The translations under genes and the position numbers were made by a program. The notes below the pieces were generated by a model, which searched no databases, was not told the origin of the DNA, and saw only the letters and a program-made list of their open reading frames with translations. DNA of 64,000 nt from UBA11740 sp049273695 (GTDB lineage: Bacteria; Acidobacteriota; Blastocatellia; Pyrinomonadales; Pyrinomonadaceae), in contig JBASRE010000048.1 of assembly GCA_049273695.1 (NCBI GenBank), positions 186,001-250,000 of the forward strand. Reading direction: 5' to 3'. Positions within the stretch are counted from its first letter, which is position 1; every line of letters begins with the position of its first letter. Below are positions 27,901-34,801 of the stretch, piece by piece.

Positions 27901-28255
27901 ACTCCTTGCGACGTGACCGCATCGTGGACGGAATCGGACGCGCTGCTTCTACTCGCGCTGGCTGATTGCGGGTTGCTTCGGCAGTGATGCGCAGTTCGTC
28001 CAGATTGGGCAGGTTCGCCGCCGGCGCGCCTACGCGTGGCGACAAAGGCGTTACCCGACGCTCTTGACCGCGACTCTGCTGGCCTTGCGAATTAGCACCC
28101 GCGTTCAATCTGCGGCCGCTGACCCTTTGCAGCGGCGAAAGAGCTAGAGATGCAAGGAGGAGAGTTAGACTAACGGTGATGCTAATCGACCGAACAAATG
28201 TCGTCGGCGACAAGCGAAGGCTTGTACAAAGACGGAGGGGTCGAGCGCGTTTCAT
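21983..28255 (-). CDS. Very large secreted RHS/YD-repeat protein with C-terminal HELGH motif
   Basis: 2090 residues. A basic, then hydrophobic N-terminus (about residues 20-45, VRSISITVSLTLLLASLALS) is a likely signal peptide. Residues 180-338 and 339-494 are two almost identical units (ENVVWTNVVGATASG... to ...QSNVVISGNL) that look like a laminin-G/jelly-roll-type beta domain. Then an RHS entry region (GGEDLLSNNFNWNLPLISLPGRGLDLSLALSYNSLVW) and many YD repeats (YDSAARLERVTT, YDAAGNRTSMTDGSGSSTYSFDSLSRL, YNYDAATNVVSF) run to about 1720, which should form the beta-cage. The last 170 residues differ and hold HELGH at 2046-2050, the HExxH zinc-peptidase motif. A clear AAGGAG ribosome site precedes ATG 28255 by 9 nt. 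A surface or secreted toxin/adhesin role is likely; no immunity gene is seen downstream on the same strand. Confidence 0.88.
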   Translation of the reverse strand: MKRARPLRLCTSLRLSPTTFVRSISITVSLTLLLASLALSPLQRVSGRRLNAGANSQGQQSRGQERRVTPLSPRVGAPAANLPNLDELRITAEATRNQPARVEAARPIPSTMRSRRKEFQLLPGTRMRPRANNGSYEPMRDSARRESRIGLDQTGRPYQPALRSHHARSLATVQSEGATENVVWTNVVGATASGNSLTKTAGTAWGNAGAASTRSIVSGDGYVEFSVTSLLTGMVALSHTDANQDYTSMQFALLPNSDGNLYVFESGLNRGVVSTYSTADRFRVAVEGGVVKYRKNGTLVYSSTVAPTYPLLVDAGLYHNGGTQSNVVISGNLSGGTTENVVWTNVVGATASGNSLTKTAATAWGNAGAASTRSIVSGDGYVEFSVTSLLTGMVALSHTDANQDYTSMQFALLPNSDGNLYVFESGVNRGVVSSYTTSDVFRVAIEGGVVKYRKNGTLVYTSAVVPTYPLLVDAGLYHNGGTQSNVVISGNLVGGSGGAASEFAIARLDPLNRTGTGGEDLLSNNFNWNLPLISLPGRGLDLSLALSYNSLVWTRSGNYLDFDLDQGSIAPGFRIGFPVIEGPYSNGQTNANFYLLVTPSSARVELRQVGTSTVYESKDSSYLQLTDNLDGTMTLRPTGGSRMNYIVVAGGLRCSKITDRNGNFITATYKSWGELETVTDTLGRVLTFSYDGNANLQSITQTWGSQTHEWATFGWGTASVGNNFPGLSNLGPNSTSIPVLTQVGLPDGSRHNFEYNNSYAMVSRIRYHASDDHLRRYTTYVAPNSATDCPRLTERRDWAEQWTGVNGVPNEVVTAYTHDADSGCRMTLPDGTVHKEYYGSSWQGGLSTETRSYATVGDANSNLWQKKTTTTWTQDNPNGGYLTNPRVTETNVYDVSGNRRRATIDYSVAAYAQFGLPYFVTEYAANGTTEIRRTYTDYNLNQAYLDRRIIGLVSAMHLMDAGGFQAKVTYGYDDPARLSSQANTATMHDQTYHGSFTVRGNVTSVSRWDTTDMTTIVDPAKALTSYMNYNAAGLVVATTDPAGHANQFSYTDSFSTDGVNLDDPRPFSTFAYPTTVTDADGFSSALRYRYDFGSKTRIEGPPPQNQPNGLIQTFTYDSAARLERVTTVNTGAYTRFVYGPYYVQSFWSVNAVADDAYSCEILDGHGRTYAASGNHPNSTGWYRGQLMSYDIMGRIRQQTNWTEIDHAWVPIGDDATGWQWNNPTEYDWQGRPLKTYNMDGTYQTAAYSGCGCAGGEVVTLTDEMNRQQKVYADVLGRQWKTEILNWDSSVYSTTTNTLNARDQVTLTRQWAGAENGGGAYQDTTITFDGYGRLQSTHAPQQNAGTATVYSYNNDDTIQSVTDARGASASYGYNSRHLVTAINYSAPTGITPTPNMTFGYDAAGNRTSMTDGSGSSTYSFDSLSRLQSETKTLNGLSGSYSLSYGYNLAGALTSLTDPSNSTMNYSFDAAGRLNSVTGSAFGGVTQYAVNAQYRAWGAIKGLSYGNSRALTVQYNSRLQTTRFDVPNVMTKEYQYYDDGRLRYSQDFRNDRFDRSYAYDHVARISTALTGIEARGGQSVNGTDRPYNESFGYDPLNRVTARTTHYWNELTSLAQQHENNRNTGAGWNYDADGRVLVSPDLVYNYDAATNVVSFGDNGNVSTEQKFDGDGRRIRSEQWQHNEQTWTWESKKITYYLRSSVLGSAVVTELNADGTKRRTFVHAGDGVLATQIKATGVGIDSVEWEHRDPSNVSYRATMASGDVIGETAGGSDETYPQEFDPVGADAGLAPPLTWNPPVEEPVGSLLPYPRMFDPSNPGVGYSVDGMPVTVDEFAQRLGGVTHGSSLGLVEMAARESSRVVGYRYSGSRFGRPFTETRYLNGVGTSVWEGDYDADLRWNPLPAVTTPIYGSSSWGVLGSLVVPQEGHLGPRPKGGPYVDRKVLNDCTEELFGVTLISFNESRSDYNGSFKGKGRSVFPSIPNGPDGTATFTIENITHYSKAWLTRKNNSLELPGEPTSGPIRGLTIRSTPRRNYTGHDNSPMWMLMNQVHELGHSLDVITGKGYDIPERHNGKKDLAGKMLVDCVRERKGFKRR
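26774..27718 (-). repeat. Tandem 477-bp duplication inside the RHS gene
   Basis: Two head-to-tail copies, 27242-27718 and about 26774-27241, encode the paired N-terminal beta domains of the RHS protein. Long stretches are base-for-base identical at a constant offset of 477, for example around 27004 and 27481. Such near-identity means a recent duplication or ongoing conversion between the copies. Confidence 0.85.
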
Positions 28256-28444
28256 GAGGGAACGCTCCTTTTTTGTGTGGAAAGAGGCCTTTTGCAGCGC
28301 CGGTTAACTGCGTGGCTGAGAGTTCGCGAGTTCCTTGAGGAAAGCCCGTGGAAGATCAGCCTTTGGAATCGCCCTGGCTCGAAGACTTGCTGGTTTAAGT
28401 AACCTCGATACTTCGCGAGGGTTGAGAATGATGAACGGCGGCGG

Positions 28445-28474
28445 ACTCTACCCCAAATTCCCGCGTGATGTCAA
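28445..28474 (-). promoter_or_regulatory. Putative sigma-70 promoter for the RHS gene
   Basis: On the minus strand TTGACA (28474-28469) is followed 18 nt later by TAGAGT (28450-28445). It lies just past the stop of the aminotransferase gene and about 190 nt before the RHS start, leaving a long untranslated leader in which I see no gene. The spacing and the perfect -35 box support it, but this is a pattern match only. Confidence 0.45.
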
Positions 28475-28499
28475 TAGAGTTTTTCGACTTGCGTCGTCC

Positions 28500-29654
28500 C
28501 TAATTTCTGACTGCATCGGCCACGGCCCGCTGCTGATCATCGGTTAACTCAGCGAACATCGGCAGCGACAGCACGCGCTCAGCAAGCCGCTCGGTGACCG
28601 GCAGGTCGCCGGCTTTATAACCGAGCGACGCATACGCAGCTTGCAGGTGGATCGGAATTGGATAGTGGACGCCGCTTTGAATACCGCGCGCGGCCAGGCG
28701 CTGCTGTATGTCGTCGCGGTTGTCACATTGGACCGCGTAGACATGATAGACGTGGCGCGCGTATTCCATCTCGCGCGGCACCTTTAGGGTTGAGTCAGTA
28801 AGGGCCTCGCTGTAGACGACCGCGCGCGCACGCCGCTGATTATTCCAGTCGTCCAGGTGCGGGAGCTTCACGTTGAGCACCGCTGCCTGAATCTCTTCCA
28901 TGCGAAAGTTGTAGCCGACAATCGCGTGCGCGTACTTGCTGGTCGATCCGTGATCGCGCAGCAGGCGCAAACGCGCCGCCAACTCTTCATCGTTGGTGAC
29001 GATCGTGCCCGCCTCGCCGTAAGCGCCGAGATTCTTGCTGGGATAGAAGCTGAAGCAGCCGGCGTCGCCGAGCGCGCCCACGCGCTTACCTTTGTACTCG
29101 GCGCCGTGCGCCTGCGCCGCATCCTCGATCACGTACAGGTCGTGACGCTCAGCGAGCGCCAGGATTGGATCCAGATCAACAGACTGGCCGTAAAGGTGCA
29201 CGGGAATGATGGCACGTGTGCGCGACGTGATGGCTTTTTCGACGCCGGCCGCGGTGATCGTGTAAGAAACCGGATCGATATCGACAAAGACCGGCGTCGC
29301 TCCGAGAACCGAGACCGCCTCAGCCGTAGCGAAAAAGGTAAATGAAGGCACGATGACTTCGTCGCCCTCCCCGATGCCGCACGCCATCAGCGCCAATTGC
29401 AACGCCGCAGTGCCGCTGTTCACGCCGATGCAGAAACCCGCGCTGACGTATTCAGCGAATGATTTTTCGAAGGCCGCCACCTCGCGACCCATAATGAACG
29501 TCGTGTTCTCGATCACCCGGGCAATGGCCGCGTCCACTTCCGGCTTTATGGTTTGGTACTGAGCTTTAAGATCGACGAACGGAACCGCAGGATGGGGGCT
29601 TTCGGATTTCGAATTGCGAATTTGGTCTGAACTAGGTGCGAATGGTTTTGACAT
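28500..29654 (-). CDS. DegT/DnrJ/EryC1/StrS-type PLP sugar aminotransferase
   Basis: 384 residues from ATG 29654 (MSKPFAPSS); a TTG four codons upstream is less likely. Typical segments: VPFVDLKAQYQTIKPEVDAAI, GVNSGTAALQLALMACGIGEGDEVIVPSFTFFATAEAV, VIEDAAQAHGAEYKGKRVG and FSFYPSKNLGAYGEAGTI, where the lysine binds PLP. The protein would aminate a keto sugar nucleotide using glutamate. Its closest feel is to the 3-keto sugar group (QdtB/FdtB/WbpE type), and its downstream neighbour on the operon's other side is a WlbB-like acetyltransferase, so a 3-acetamido sugar is the likely product. The gene is last in the minus-strand run from 34598. Confidence 0.9.
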   Translation of the reverse strand: MSKPFAPSSDQIRNSKSESPHPAVPFVDLKAQYQTIKPEVDAAIARVIENTTFIMGREVAAFEKSFAEYVSAGFCIGVNSGTAALQLALMACGIGEGDEVIVPSFTFFATAEAVSVLGATPVFVDIDPVSYTITAAGVEKAITSRTRAIIPVHLYGQSVDLDPILALAERHDLYVIEDAAQAHGAEYKGKRVGALGDAGCFSFYPSKNLGAYGEAGTIVTNDEELAARLRLLRDHGSTSKYAHAIVGYNFRMEEIQAAVLNVKLPHLDDWNNQRRARAVVYSEALTDSTLKVPREMEYARHVYHVYAVQCDNRDDIQQRLAARGIQSGVHYPIPIHLQAAYASLGYKAGDLPVTERLAERVLSLPMFAELTDDQQRAVADAVRN

Positions 29655-29693
29655 AGTTGGTTGCAATAAAAAGATTTCAATCCGAATTCGGCA

Positions 29694-30170
29694 TCAGCGG
29701 TCCCCAAGTTGACGCGCCGGATTGCCGGCCACGGTGGCGCCCGCCGGAACGTCTTTCGAAACGACCGCACCCGCGCCGATGATCGCGCCCTCGCCAATAG
29801 TGACTCCGCACAAAATGGTTGCGTGACTGCCGATGCTGGCCCTGGATCGCACCAGGGTTGGCACTACTTTCCAATCAACGTCGGTTTGTAGGGCGCCGCT
29901 TTCAGTCGTCGCGCGCGGATATTTGTCGTTGATGAAAACTACGCCATGGCCGATGAAAACTTCGTCCTCGACCGTAACGCCTTCGCAGATAAAGCTATGC
30001 GAGGAAACTTTGCAGTTGCGGCCTACGCGGGCGCCTTTTTGAATCTCGACGAACGAGCCGATGCTCGAGCCGTCGCCGATCTCGCAGCCGTAGAGATTAA
30101 CGAAGTGATGGATTTTGACGTCGCGGCCGAGCTTGACGTCAGGCGCGATTACACAGGACTGTCCCGGCAT
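29694..30170 (-). CDS. WlbB/WbpD-like sugar N-acetyltransferase (left-handed beta-helix)
   Basis: 158 residues of hexapeptide repeats: PDVKLGRDVKIHHFVNLYG, CEIGDGSSIGSFVEIQKGARVG, VTVEDEVFIGHGVVFINDKYPRA, ASIGSHATILCGVTIGEG and the end GAGAVVSKDVPAGATVAGNPARQL. The FINDKYPRA stretch and overall length fit the WbpD/WlbB enzymes that acetylate the 3-amino group of UDP-GlcNAc(3NH2)A. Those work with a PLP aminotransferase, and one follows 39 nt downstream. An oxidoreductase of the Gfo/Idh family is at 16259-17302, possibly the third member. The assignment of substrate is by analogy; QdtC/FdtC-type enzymes on dTDP-sugars look similar. Confidence 0.88.
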   Translation of the reverse strand: MPGQSCVIAPDVKLGRDVKIHHFVNLYGCEIGDGSSIGSFVEIQKGARVGRNCKVSSHSFICEGVTVEDEVFIGHGVVFINDKYPRATTESGALQTDVDWKVVPTLVRSRASIGSHATILCGVTIGEGAIIGAGAVVSKDVPAGATVAGNPARQLGDR

Positions 30171-30194
30171 GAAACAGAAACGAAAAGTCGAGGA

Positions 30195-32567
30195 TCAGCG
30201 GGCGGAAGTAGCCGCGCTCGCATCACCTTCGTCCTCAGAGGTGTAGTACTCGCTTTGATAATAAGACGAGTAATAACCGGCGCCGTAGTACGCGTGCGAA
30301 TCAGCTTTCACGTTGTTCAGCACGACGCCAAAGATGGTCGCGCCCACGTCCATCAACTGTTGTTTAGCGCGCCGCACTACTGCGCGCGAGCTGCGTCCGC
30401 TATGCACGACCAGAATCACGCCGTCCACAAACGTCGAAAGAATGGAAGCATCAGTAAATGAAATGGCCGGCGGCGAATCGACGATGATGTGTGCAAACCT
30501 CTCCGATAAATTCTGCAGCAGGTTGCGCATCTCCTCGGATCCCAAAAGTTCGGCCGGATTGGGCGGGACGGGTCCGGAAGTCAACAGCTTTAGGTTCGGG
30601 ACTTCCGGGTGGTTTTGCAGAATGTCTTCAATGGGACATTCGCCGGAAAGAAAATTCGTCAGCCCGCGCGTATTCGATAGATTAAAGTTCGCGTGCATCC
30701 GTGGCCGCCTGAGATCGCAATCGATGATTAGAACCTCAGCGCCGGTTTGGGCCAGCATGAAAGCGGTGTTTACCGCGGTCGTCGTCTTCCCTTCGGACGG
30801 CTGACTTGAAGTGACCAGAATCGTCCGCGGAGGATTGCCGGCGGATGACAGCAACAGCGAGGTCCGCAAATGGCGATAAGCTTCGGCCATCGGCGAGCGC
30901 GCGTCGTTCACCAGGGCCAAGGCGGTTGACGCGTGTTGGGCCTCTGCAGGCGCCAAACGGCCTTTCTCGCTTCGAGCTGCGGGTATCAATGCCAGAGCGG
31001 GCAAGTGAATGTAGCGATCAATGTCATCCATCGACTTCACACTGTCGTCGAGGAAGTCGAGGAGGAACGCCAGGCCTACGCCAGCCATCAGCGAAAGCAA
31101 GAACGCGATGATGATGCTGCGCAAGCGCGCCGGGCCGACTGGCGCGTGGGGCACGCGACTCTTGGAGGCGATCGAAACGTTCGTGCCGCCATCGCTCGAG
31201 GTCGCACTCAACTCGCGCCGCTTTTGCAGTAGCGTGTTCAGATACTGCTCGTCCGTAGCCAACTGTTGCGTCATCGCCGCCAGGTCGATTTCGGCTTTCG
31301 TTTGTGCGGTCGTCTTGCCGTGCTGACGTTCGTAAGCGCGCAGCAGGCTTTTCTCCTGGGCCTGTGCTGCCTGCAGACGCTTTTTCATTGAGGTCAAAAC
31401 TTGCGCCGGCGCCTTTTTCAATTGCACTTCGGTGGAGGCGATCTGCGCGTCGATCTTCTTTACCTCGGGCCATTCCTTTGTGTAAATCTGAAGTAGTGCT
31501 TCCCGTTTTTCCTGAAGGTCGGCCAGTTTTTCCCGGTACTTTCGAATCAACTCGTCCCCCTGGACAGCCGGGTTCGTAAAGGGATCCTCAGCATCCTTTG
31601 CCGCATCGTAAGCAGCTTCGAGATTGCGACGCTGATTTTCAGCATCGAGCAATTGCTGGCTGTAGCCCTGTTCGCGCAGGGCTTCGAGATTAGTTGAAGT
31701 TGCGGTAAGCGGCAGATTGTTGGCCTTAGCGAAATTAAAACGTAAGTCGCGCGCGGTCTTGACCTTCTCCTGATAAGTTGCGATTTCGCGCGCCAAAGCA
31801 AGTTCAGCTTTACTCATGCCAAGTTCCTGACGCTCGACGTTGTTCTGAACGAACACCTCGGCGAGCGTGTCGGCAATTCGCTTAGCCAGCTCAGGATTGG
31901 TATGGAGAAAACTAATGACGACGAGATTGGTTTTTTCGACTGGTTCAATATTTTCGGCGGCAATGATGGCGTCTTCGTAAGGTTCTAACGCGGCCATCTG
32001 TTCGGCCGTAAGCTGCATTTCGGCCATGCGACGCTCGCCGATCGGATCAGGCTCCGCGTTTGCACCCTGGGCCGACGCCAGTTTGGTTTTCTCGCGTCCG
32101 AGCAGTCGCTTAAGAGAAGAAAATACTCCGCTATTAGCCTGGCCACCCAAAAACTCGGGATTCTTGTGCAGGTCGAGTGTCAGCACTACCTGTCTCGCGA
32201 GATTTGGATTCGCCAACAGCCTGAGTTGCGTGCCCCAGAAGTTTGGGTCGGTTTGGTTGATGACCAACGCGGTGCCGCTTTGCAGGATGCTGCCTTGCTT
32301 GGGCTCGATCCGAATTGTAGTGCTGCCCTGATAGATCGAGGGTTCGCGATACGCCTGGATGGTCACCAGCGAGGTGATCACGAGCACCAGGCTCAAAATG
32401 AGCCATTTCCGCTTCAGAATAACGTGGAGATATTCGCGGACATTTGTCTCGGACTGATTGCCGTACCGGCTGTACTTTCCATACGCGCGGCCCTGGGCAA
32501 TCTCTGCCAGTGAGGTTTCTGCATCGCGCCCGGGTCGTACCGGGAGCAGGCGTTCATCTTGGGTCAT
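30195..32567 (-). CDS. Wzc-type polysaccharide co-polymerase with tyrosine autokinase domain
   Basis: 790 residues. N-terminal cytoplasmic stretch, then a Wzz/chain-length domain with one membrane segment (about 50-68, KRKWLILSLVLVITSLVTI), a long periplasmic coiled-coil region (about 200-450) and the second membrane segment (RLRSIIIAFLLSLMAGVGLAFLLDFL). The C-terminal BY-kinase has Walker A SEGKTTT at 591-597, Walker A' VLIIDCD at 612-618 and Walker B IIVDSP at 694-699. It ends in a tyrosine cluster (HAYYGAGYYSSYYQSEYY, 769-784) that is autophosphorylated in the family. It would set chain length and steer polymer export through an outer-membrane channel, which is not in this window. ATG 32567 is the start. 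Confidence 0.95.
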   Translation of the reverse strand: MTQDERLLPVRPGRDAETSLAEIAQGRAYGKYSRYGNQSETNVREYLHVILKRKWLILSLVLVITSLVTIQAYREPSIYQGSTTIRIEPKQGSILQSGTALVINQTDPNFWGTQLRLLANPNLARQVVLTLDLHKNPEFLGGQANSGVFSSLKRLLGREKTKLASAQGANAEPDPIGERRMAEMQLTAEQMAALEPYEDAIIAAENIEPVEKTNLVVISFLHTNPELAKRIADTLAEVFVQNNVERQELGMSKAELALAREIATYQEKVKTARDLRFNFAKANNLPLTATSTNLEALREQGYSQQLLDAENQRRNLEAAYDAAKDAEDPFTNPAVQGDELIRKYREKLADLQEKREALLQIYTKEWPEVKKIDAQIASTEVQLKKAPAQVLTSMKKRLQAAQAQEKSLLRAYERQHGKTTAQTKAEIDLAAMTQQLATDEQYLNTLLQKRRELSATSSDGGTNVSIASKSRVPHAPVGPARLRSIIIAFLLSLMAGVGLAFLLDFLDDSVKSMDDIDRYIHLPALALIPAARSEKGRLAPAEAQHASTALALVNDARSPMAEAYRHLRTSLLLSSAGNPPRTILVTSSQPSEGKTTTAVNTAFMLAQTGAEVLIIDCDLRRPRMHANFNLSNTRGLTNFLSGECPIEDILQNHPEVPNLKLLTSGPVPPNPAELLGSEEMRNLLQNLSERFAHIIVDSPPAISFTDASILSTFVDGVILVVHSGRSSRAVVRRAKQQLMDVGATIFGVVLNNVKADSHAYYGAGYYSSYYQSEYYTSEDEGDASAATSAR

Positions 32568-32609
32568 ATTGCTAAATCCTGCTTCTTAGAGCTCGGGAAC
32601 TGGACGATC

Positions 32610-32637
32610 ATAATAACAGACCATTTCACCGAGGCAA
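32610..32637 (-). promoter_or_regulatory. Possible promoter upstream of the Wzc-type gene
   Basis: On the minus strand TTGCCT (32637-32632) and TATTAT (32615-32610) are separated by 16 nt, 43 nt before the Wzc start. The -10 box is good and the -35 is moderate. It lies in the 121-bp gap after rmlD, so it would split the kinase/aminotransferase group from rmlBD. Confidence 0.35.
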
Positions 32638-32688
32638 GCCGAAAACGGCGGCGTCCGAGAAACCTGCGACAGTAGCTCTGACAAGCCG

Positions 32689-33576
32689 TTACCGCGTCGG
32701 TGAGGCGGCGGCCGTGGGTGGTGTGTCGGTCGCTGATTGTGATGTAACAAAGTCTTCCAGGGCTGCTTGCCAGTCCCGCAAAGGCGCCAGGCCAATGGCT
32801 TCCGAGAGCAAACATCTCAGGCGTGAGTTTCGGGGCCGGGGCGCCGGCCTGTTGAGTTCAGCCAACGTGGTTGACTGCAATAGAGAGGGATCTATGCCGC
32901 CGATCTCCAGCGCCGTTCGAGCAAACGTTTCAAAGCTGACGCCTTCTCCCGCGTTCACGACGTGATAGATGCCCGGCAAGTCGAGCTCGGCGAGTTCGCG
33001 AAGCCTCCTGGCGAGGTCGGGCGCATAGGTCGGCGTGCCGGTCATATCTGAGAGCACTCGCAAGCGCTCTCCACGACGAGCGCGATCCAAAACTGTGCTG
33101 AGAAAGTTGTTGCCACCGGCGCCGAAAATGTATCCGCTCCGAACTACGATCGTGCGCGCGTATGCGGTTTGCGCGCGACGTTCGCCTTCCAATTTGAAGT
33201 GGCCATAGGTGCTAATCGGATTAGGGTGATCGCGTTGAGTGTAAAAGCCGTCCCTCGCCCCATCGAAAACGTAGTCAGTGGAGACGGTGATCAGTACAGC
33301 TTTGATATCGCGGCAAATAGCAGCAAGGACTTGAGGGCCGAGCGCGTTCGCGCGCTCTGCGCGATTGGGATCAGCTTCGCATCCATCAACGTCGGTCCAC
33401 GCGGCACAGTTAATGACAACATCAGGCTTCAAGTCGCCAAGACTCTTCACCGCCGATGTGTCGGTGATGTCCAGCGCGCGGTGATCGAACGTATTCACCT
33501 CATCGCCGTGCCCGGTGCAATGCTTCGTGACCGCACGGCCCAACATGCCTCCTGCACCGGTAACCGCGACCTTCAA
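32689..33576 (-). CDS. rfbD: dTDP-4-dehydrorhamnose reductase
   Basis: 295 residues, the normal size of RmlD. Signatures: VAVTGAGGMLGRAV at the start, VVINCAAWTDVDGCEADP (SDR core), STDYVFDGARDG, YGHFKLEGERRAQ (Tyr and Lys pair) and GTPTYAPDLARRL. It reduces dTDP-4-keto-L-rhamnose to dTDP-L-rhamnose with NADPH in the cytoplasm. The start is TTG 33576, which overlaps the rmlB stop by 4 nt (TTGA), so the two are translationally coupled. A GGAGG sequence lies upstream at a slightly long spacing. RmlA and the RmlC-like protein that complete the pathway are at 5298-6540. Confidence 0.93.
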   Translation of the reverse strand: MKVAVTGAGGMLGRAVTKHCTGHGDEVNTFDHRALDITDTSAVKSLGDLKPDVVINCAAWTDVDGCEADPNRAERANALGPQVLAAICRDIKAVLITVSTDYVFDGARDGFYTQRDHPNPISTYGHFKLEGERRAQTAYARTIVVRSGYIFGAGGNNFLSTVLDRARRGERLRVLSDMTGTPTYAPDLARRLRELAELDLPGIYHVVNAGEGVSFETFARTALEIGGIDPSLLQSTTLAELNRPAPRPRNSRLRCLLSEAIGLAPLRDWQAALEDFVTSQSATDTPPTAAASPTR

Positions 33577-34598
33577 TGTGCGCCCGCCTCCATTCCGTAT
33601 TGGCGTGCGTAGTAGTCGCGATATGCGCCGCTGCGGACGCGATCAATCCACGCTGTGTTGTCACGATACCACTCGATCGTTTTGCACAAGCCGCTCTCCC
33701 ATGTCTCGCGCGGCTGCCAGCCAACCTCACTTTCGATCAAGGAAGGATCGATCGCATAACGGCGATCATGACCCGGACGATCCTTCACAAACTGAATGAG
33801 CGAGTGTGGTTTGCCAAGCGCATCAAGGACGTTGTGCGCCACCTCGATGTTTCGCCGCTCATTGCGGGCGCCGATGTTGTAGGTCGCGCCGGAACGACTA
33901 CGCTGGAGCAACTGAAGAATTGCTCGGCAGTGGTCGTCTACGTAAATCCAGTCGCGGACGTTCAGACCGTCACCGTAAACAGGAATTGCTTCATCGTGAA
34001 AAGCGTTCGCCAGCATCAGCGGCAGGAACTTCTCCGGAAACTGGCGTGGGCCATAGTTGTTCCCGCAACGTGTGATGACTGTGTCCAGGCCAAAAGTGTG
34101 ATTGGCCGCACGCACCAGGTGTTCGGCTGCAGCCTTTGACGCCGCGTAAGGACTGTTCGGCCGAAACGGCGACGCTTCAGTAAAAAACGCCGTCTCGGTT
34201 TCGGGAAGGCTGCCCATGACTTCGTCGGTTGAAACCTGGATGAAACGCTTTACGCGACGTTCGCGCGCGGCATCAAGCAGTACCTGTGTCCCAAGCACAT
34301 TCGTCGTTATAAACTCGGGCGCTGAATGAATGCTGCGATCGACGTGCGATTCCGCCGCAAAATTTACGATCGCGTCCACGTCATCATTGAGAGCCGCAAG
34401 CACGCCATTGCGATCGCAGATATCTCCCTTGATGAACTCATGTCTGCCCTCGTCCACGCCGTCCAGGTTCTCGAGATTGCCGGCGTAGGTCAGCGCGTCG
34501 AAATTGACGACTTTGCACGATGGCAGCTCTTCCAGAACCAGCCGCACGAATGCCGAACCAATGAAGCCGGCGCCGCCGGTAACAAAGAGCTTCTTCAA
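33573..34598 (-). CDS. rfbB: dTDP-glucose 4,6-dehydratase
   Basis: 341 residues. LFVTGGAGFIGSAFVRLVL at the start, VNFAAESHVDRSI, QVSTDEVMGSLP and SPYAASKAAAEHLVRA (Tyr-x-x-x-Lys) followed by RCGNNYGPRQFPEKFLPLML are the RmlB hallmarks. It converts dTDP-glucose to dTDP-4-keto-6-deoxyglucose with tightly bound NAD. The start is TTG at 34598 (KKLFVTGG follows); no strong ribosome site is visible. It is the first gene of the minus-strand operon rmlB-rmlD and then the Wzc group, divergent from the UDP-glucuronate decarboxylase gene. Confidence 0.95.
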   Translation of the reverse strand: MKKLFVTGGAGFIGSAFVRLVLEELPSCKVVNFDALTYAGNLENLDGVDEGRHEFIKGDICDRNGVLAALNDDVDAIVNFAAESHVDRSIHSAPEFITTNVLGTQVLLDAARERRVKRFIQVSTDEVMGSLPETETAFFTEASPFRPNSPYAASKAAAEHLVRAANHTFGLDTVITRCGNNYGPRQFPEKFLPLMLANAFHDEAIPVYGDGLNVRDWIYVDDHCRAILQLLQRSRSGATYNIGARNERRNIEVAHNVLDALGKPHSLIQFVKDRPGHDRRYAIDPSLIESEVGWQPRETWESGLCKTIEWYRDNTAWIDRVRSGAYRDYYARQYGMEAGAH

Positions 34599-34801
34599 AC
34601 CGTTTTGCGTAGTTATTTCGTATACCTCCGCGGCATCGAAGGACTGAGGTCGTGCGTGATAGTAACATTGAGCGCACTGCCCGCGCTTGCCGACGGCTAA
34701 CCAAGCCGCCTGCTTGTTTCCAATTTGCGCGCCAACGCGTGAGTCCTGGCCCGATCTGGAATGCTTTGCAATTTCCGCATCAGCACGGTAATTTGACGAC
34801 C

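Noticed and set aside
34652..34801. 50-residue N-terminal extension of the UDP-glucuronate decarboxylase
   Set aside because: The added residues match nothing in the family, while MRILVTGGAGFLG at 34802 is the standard start.
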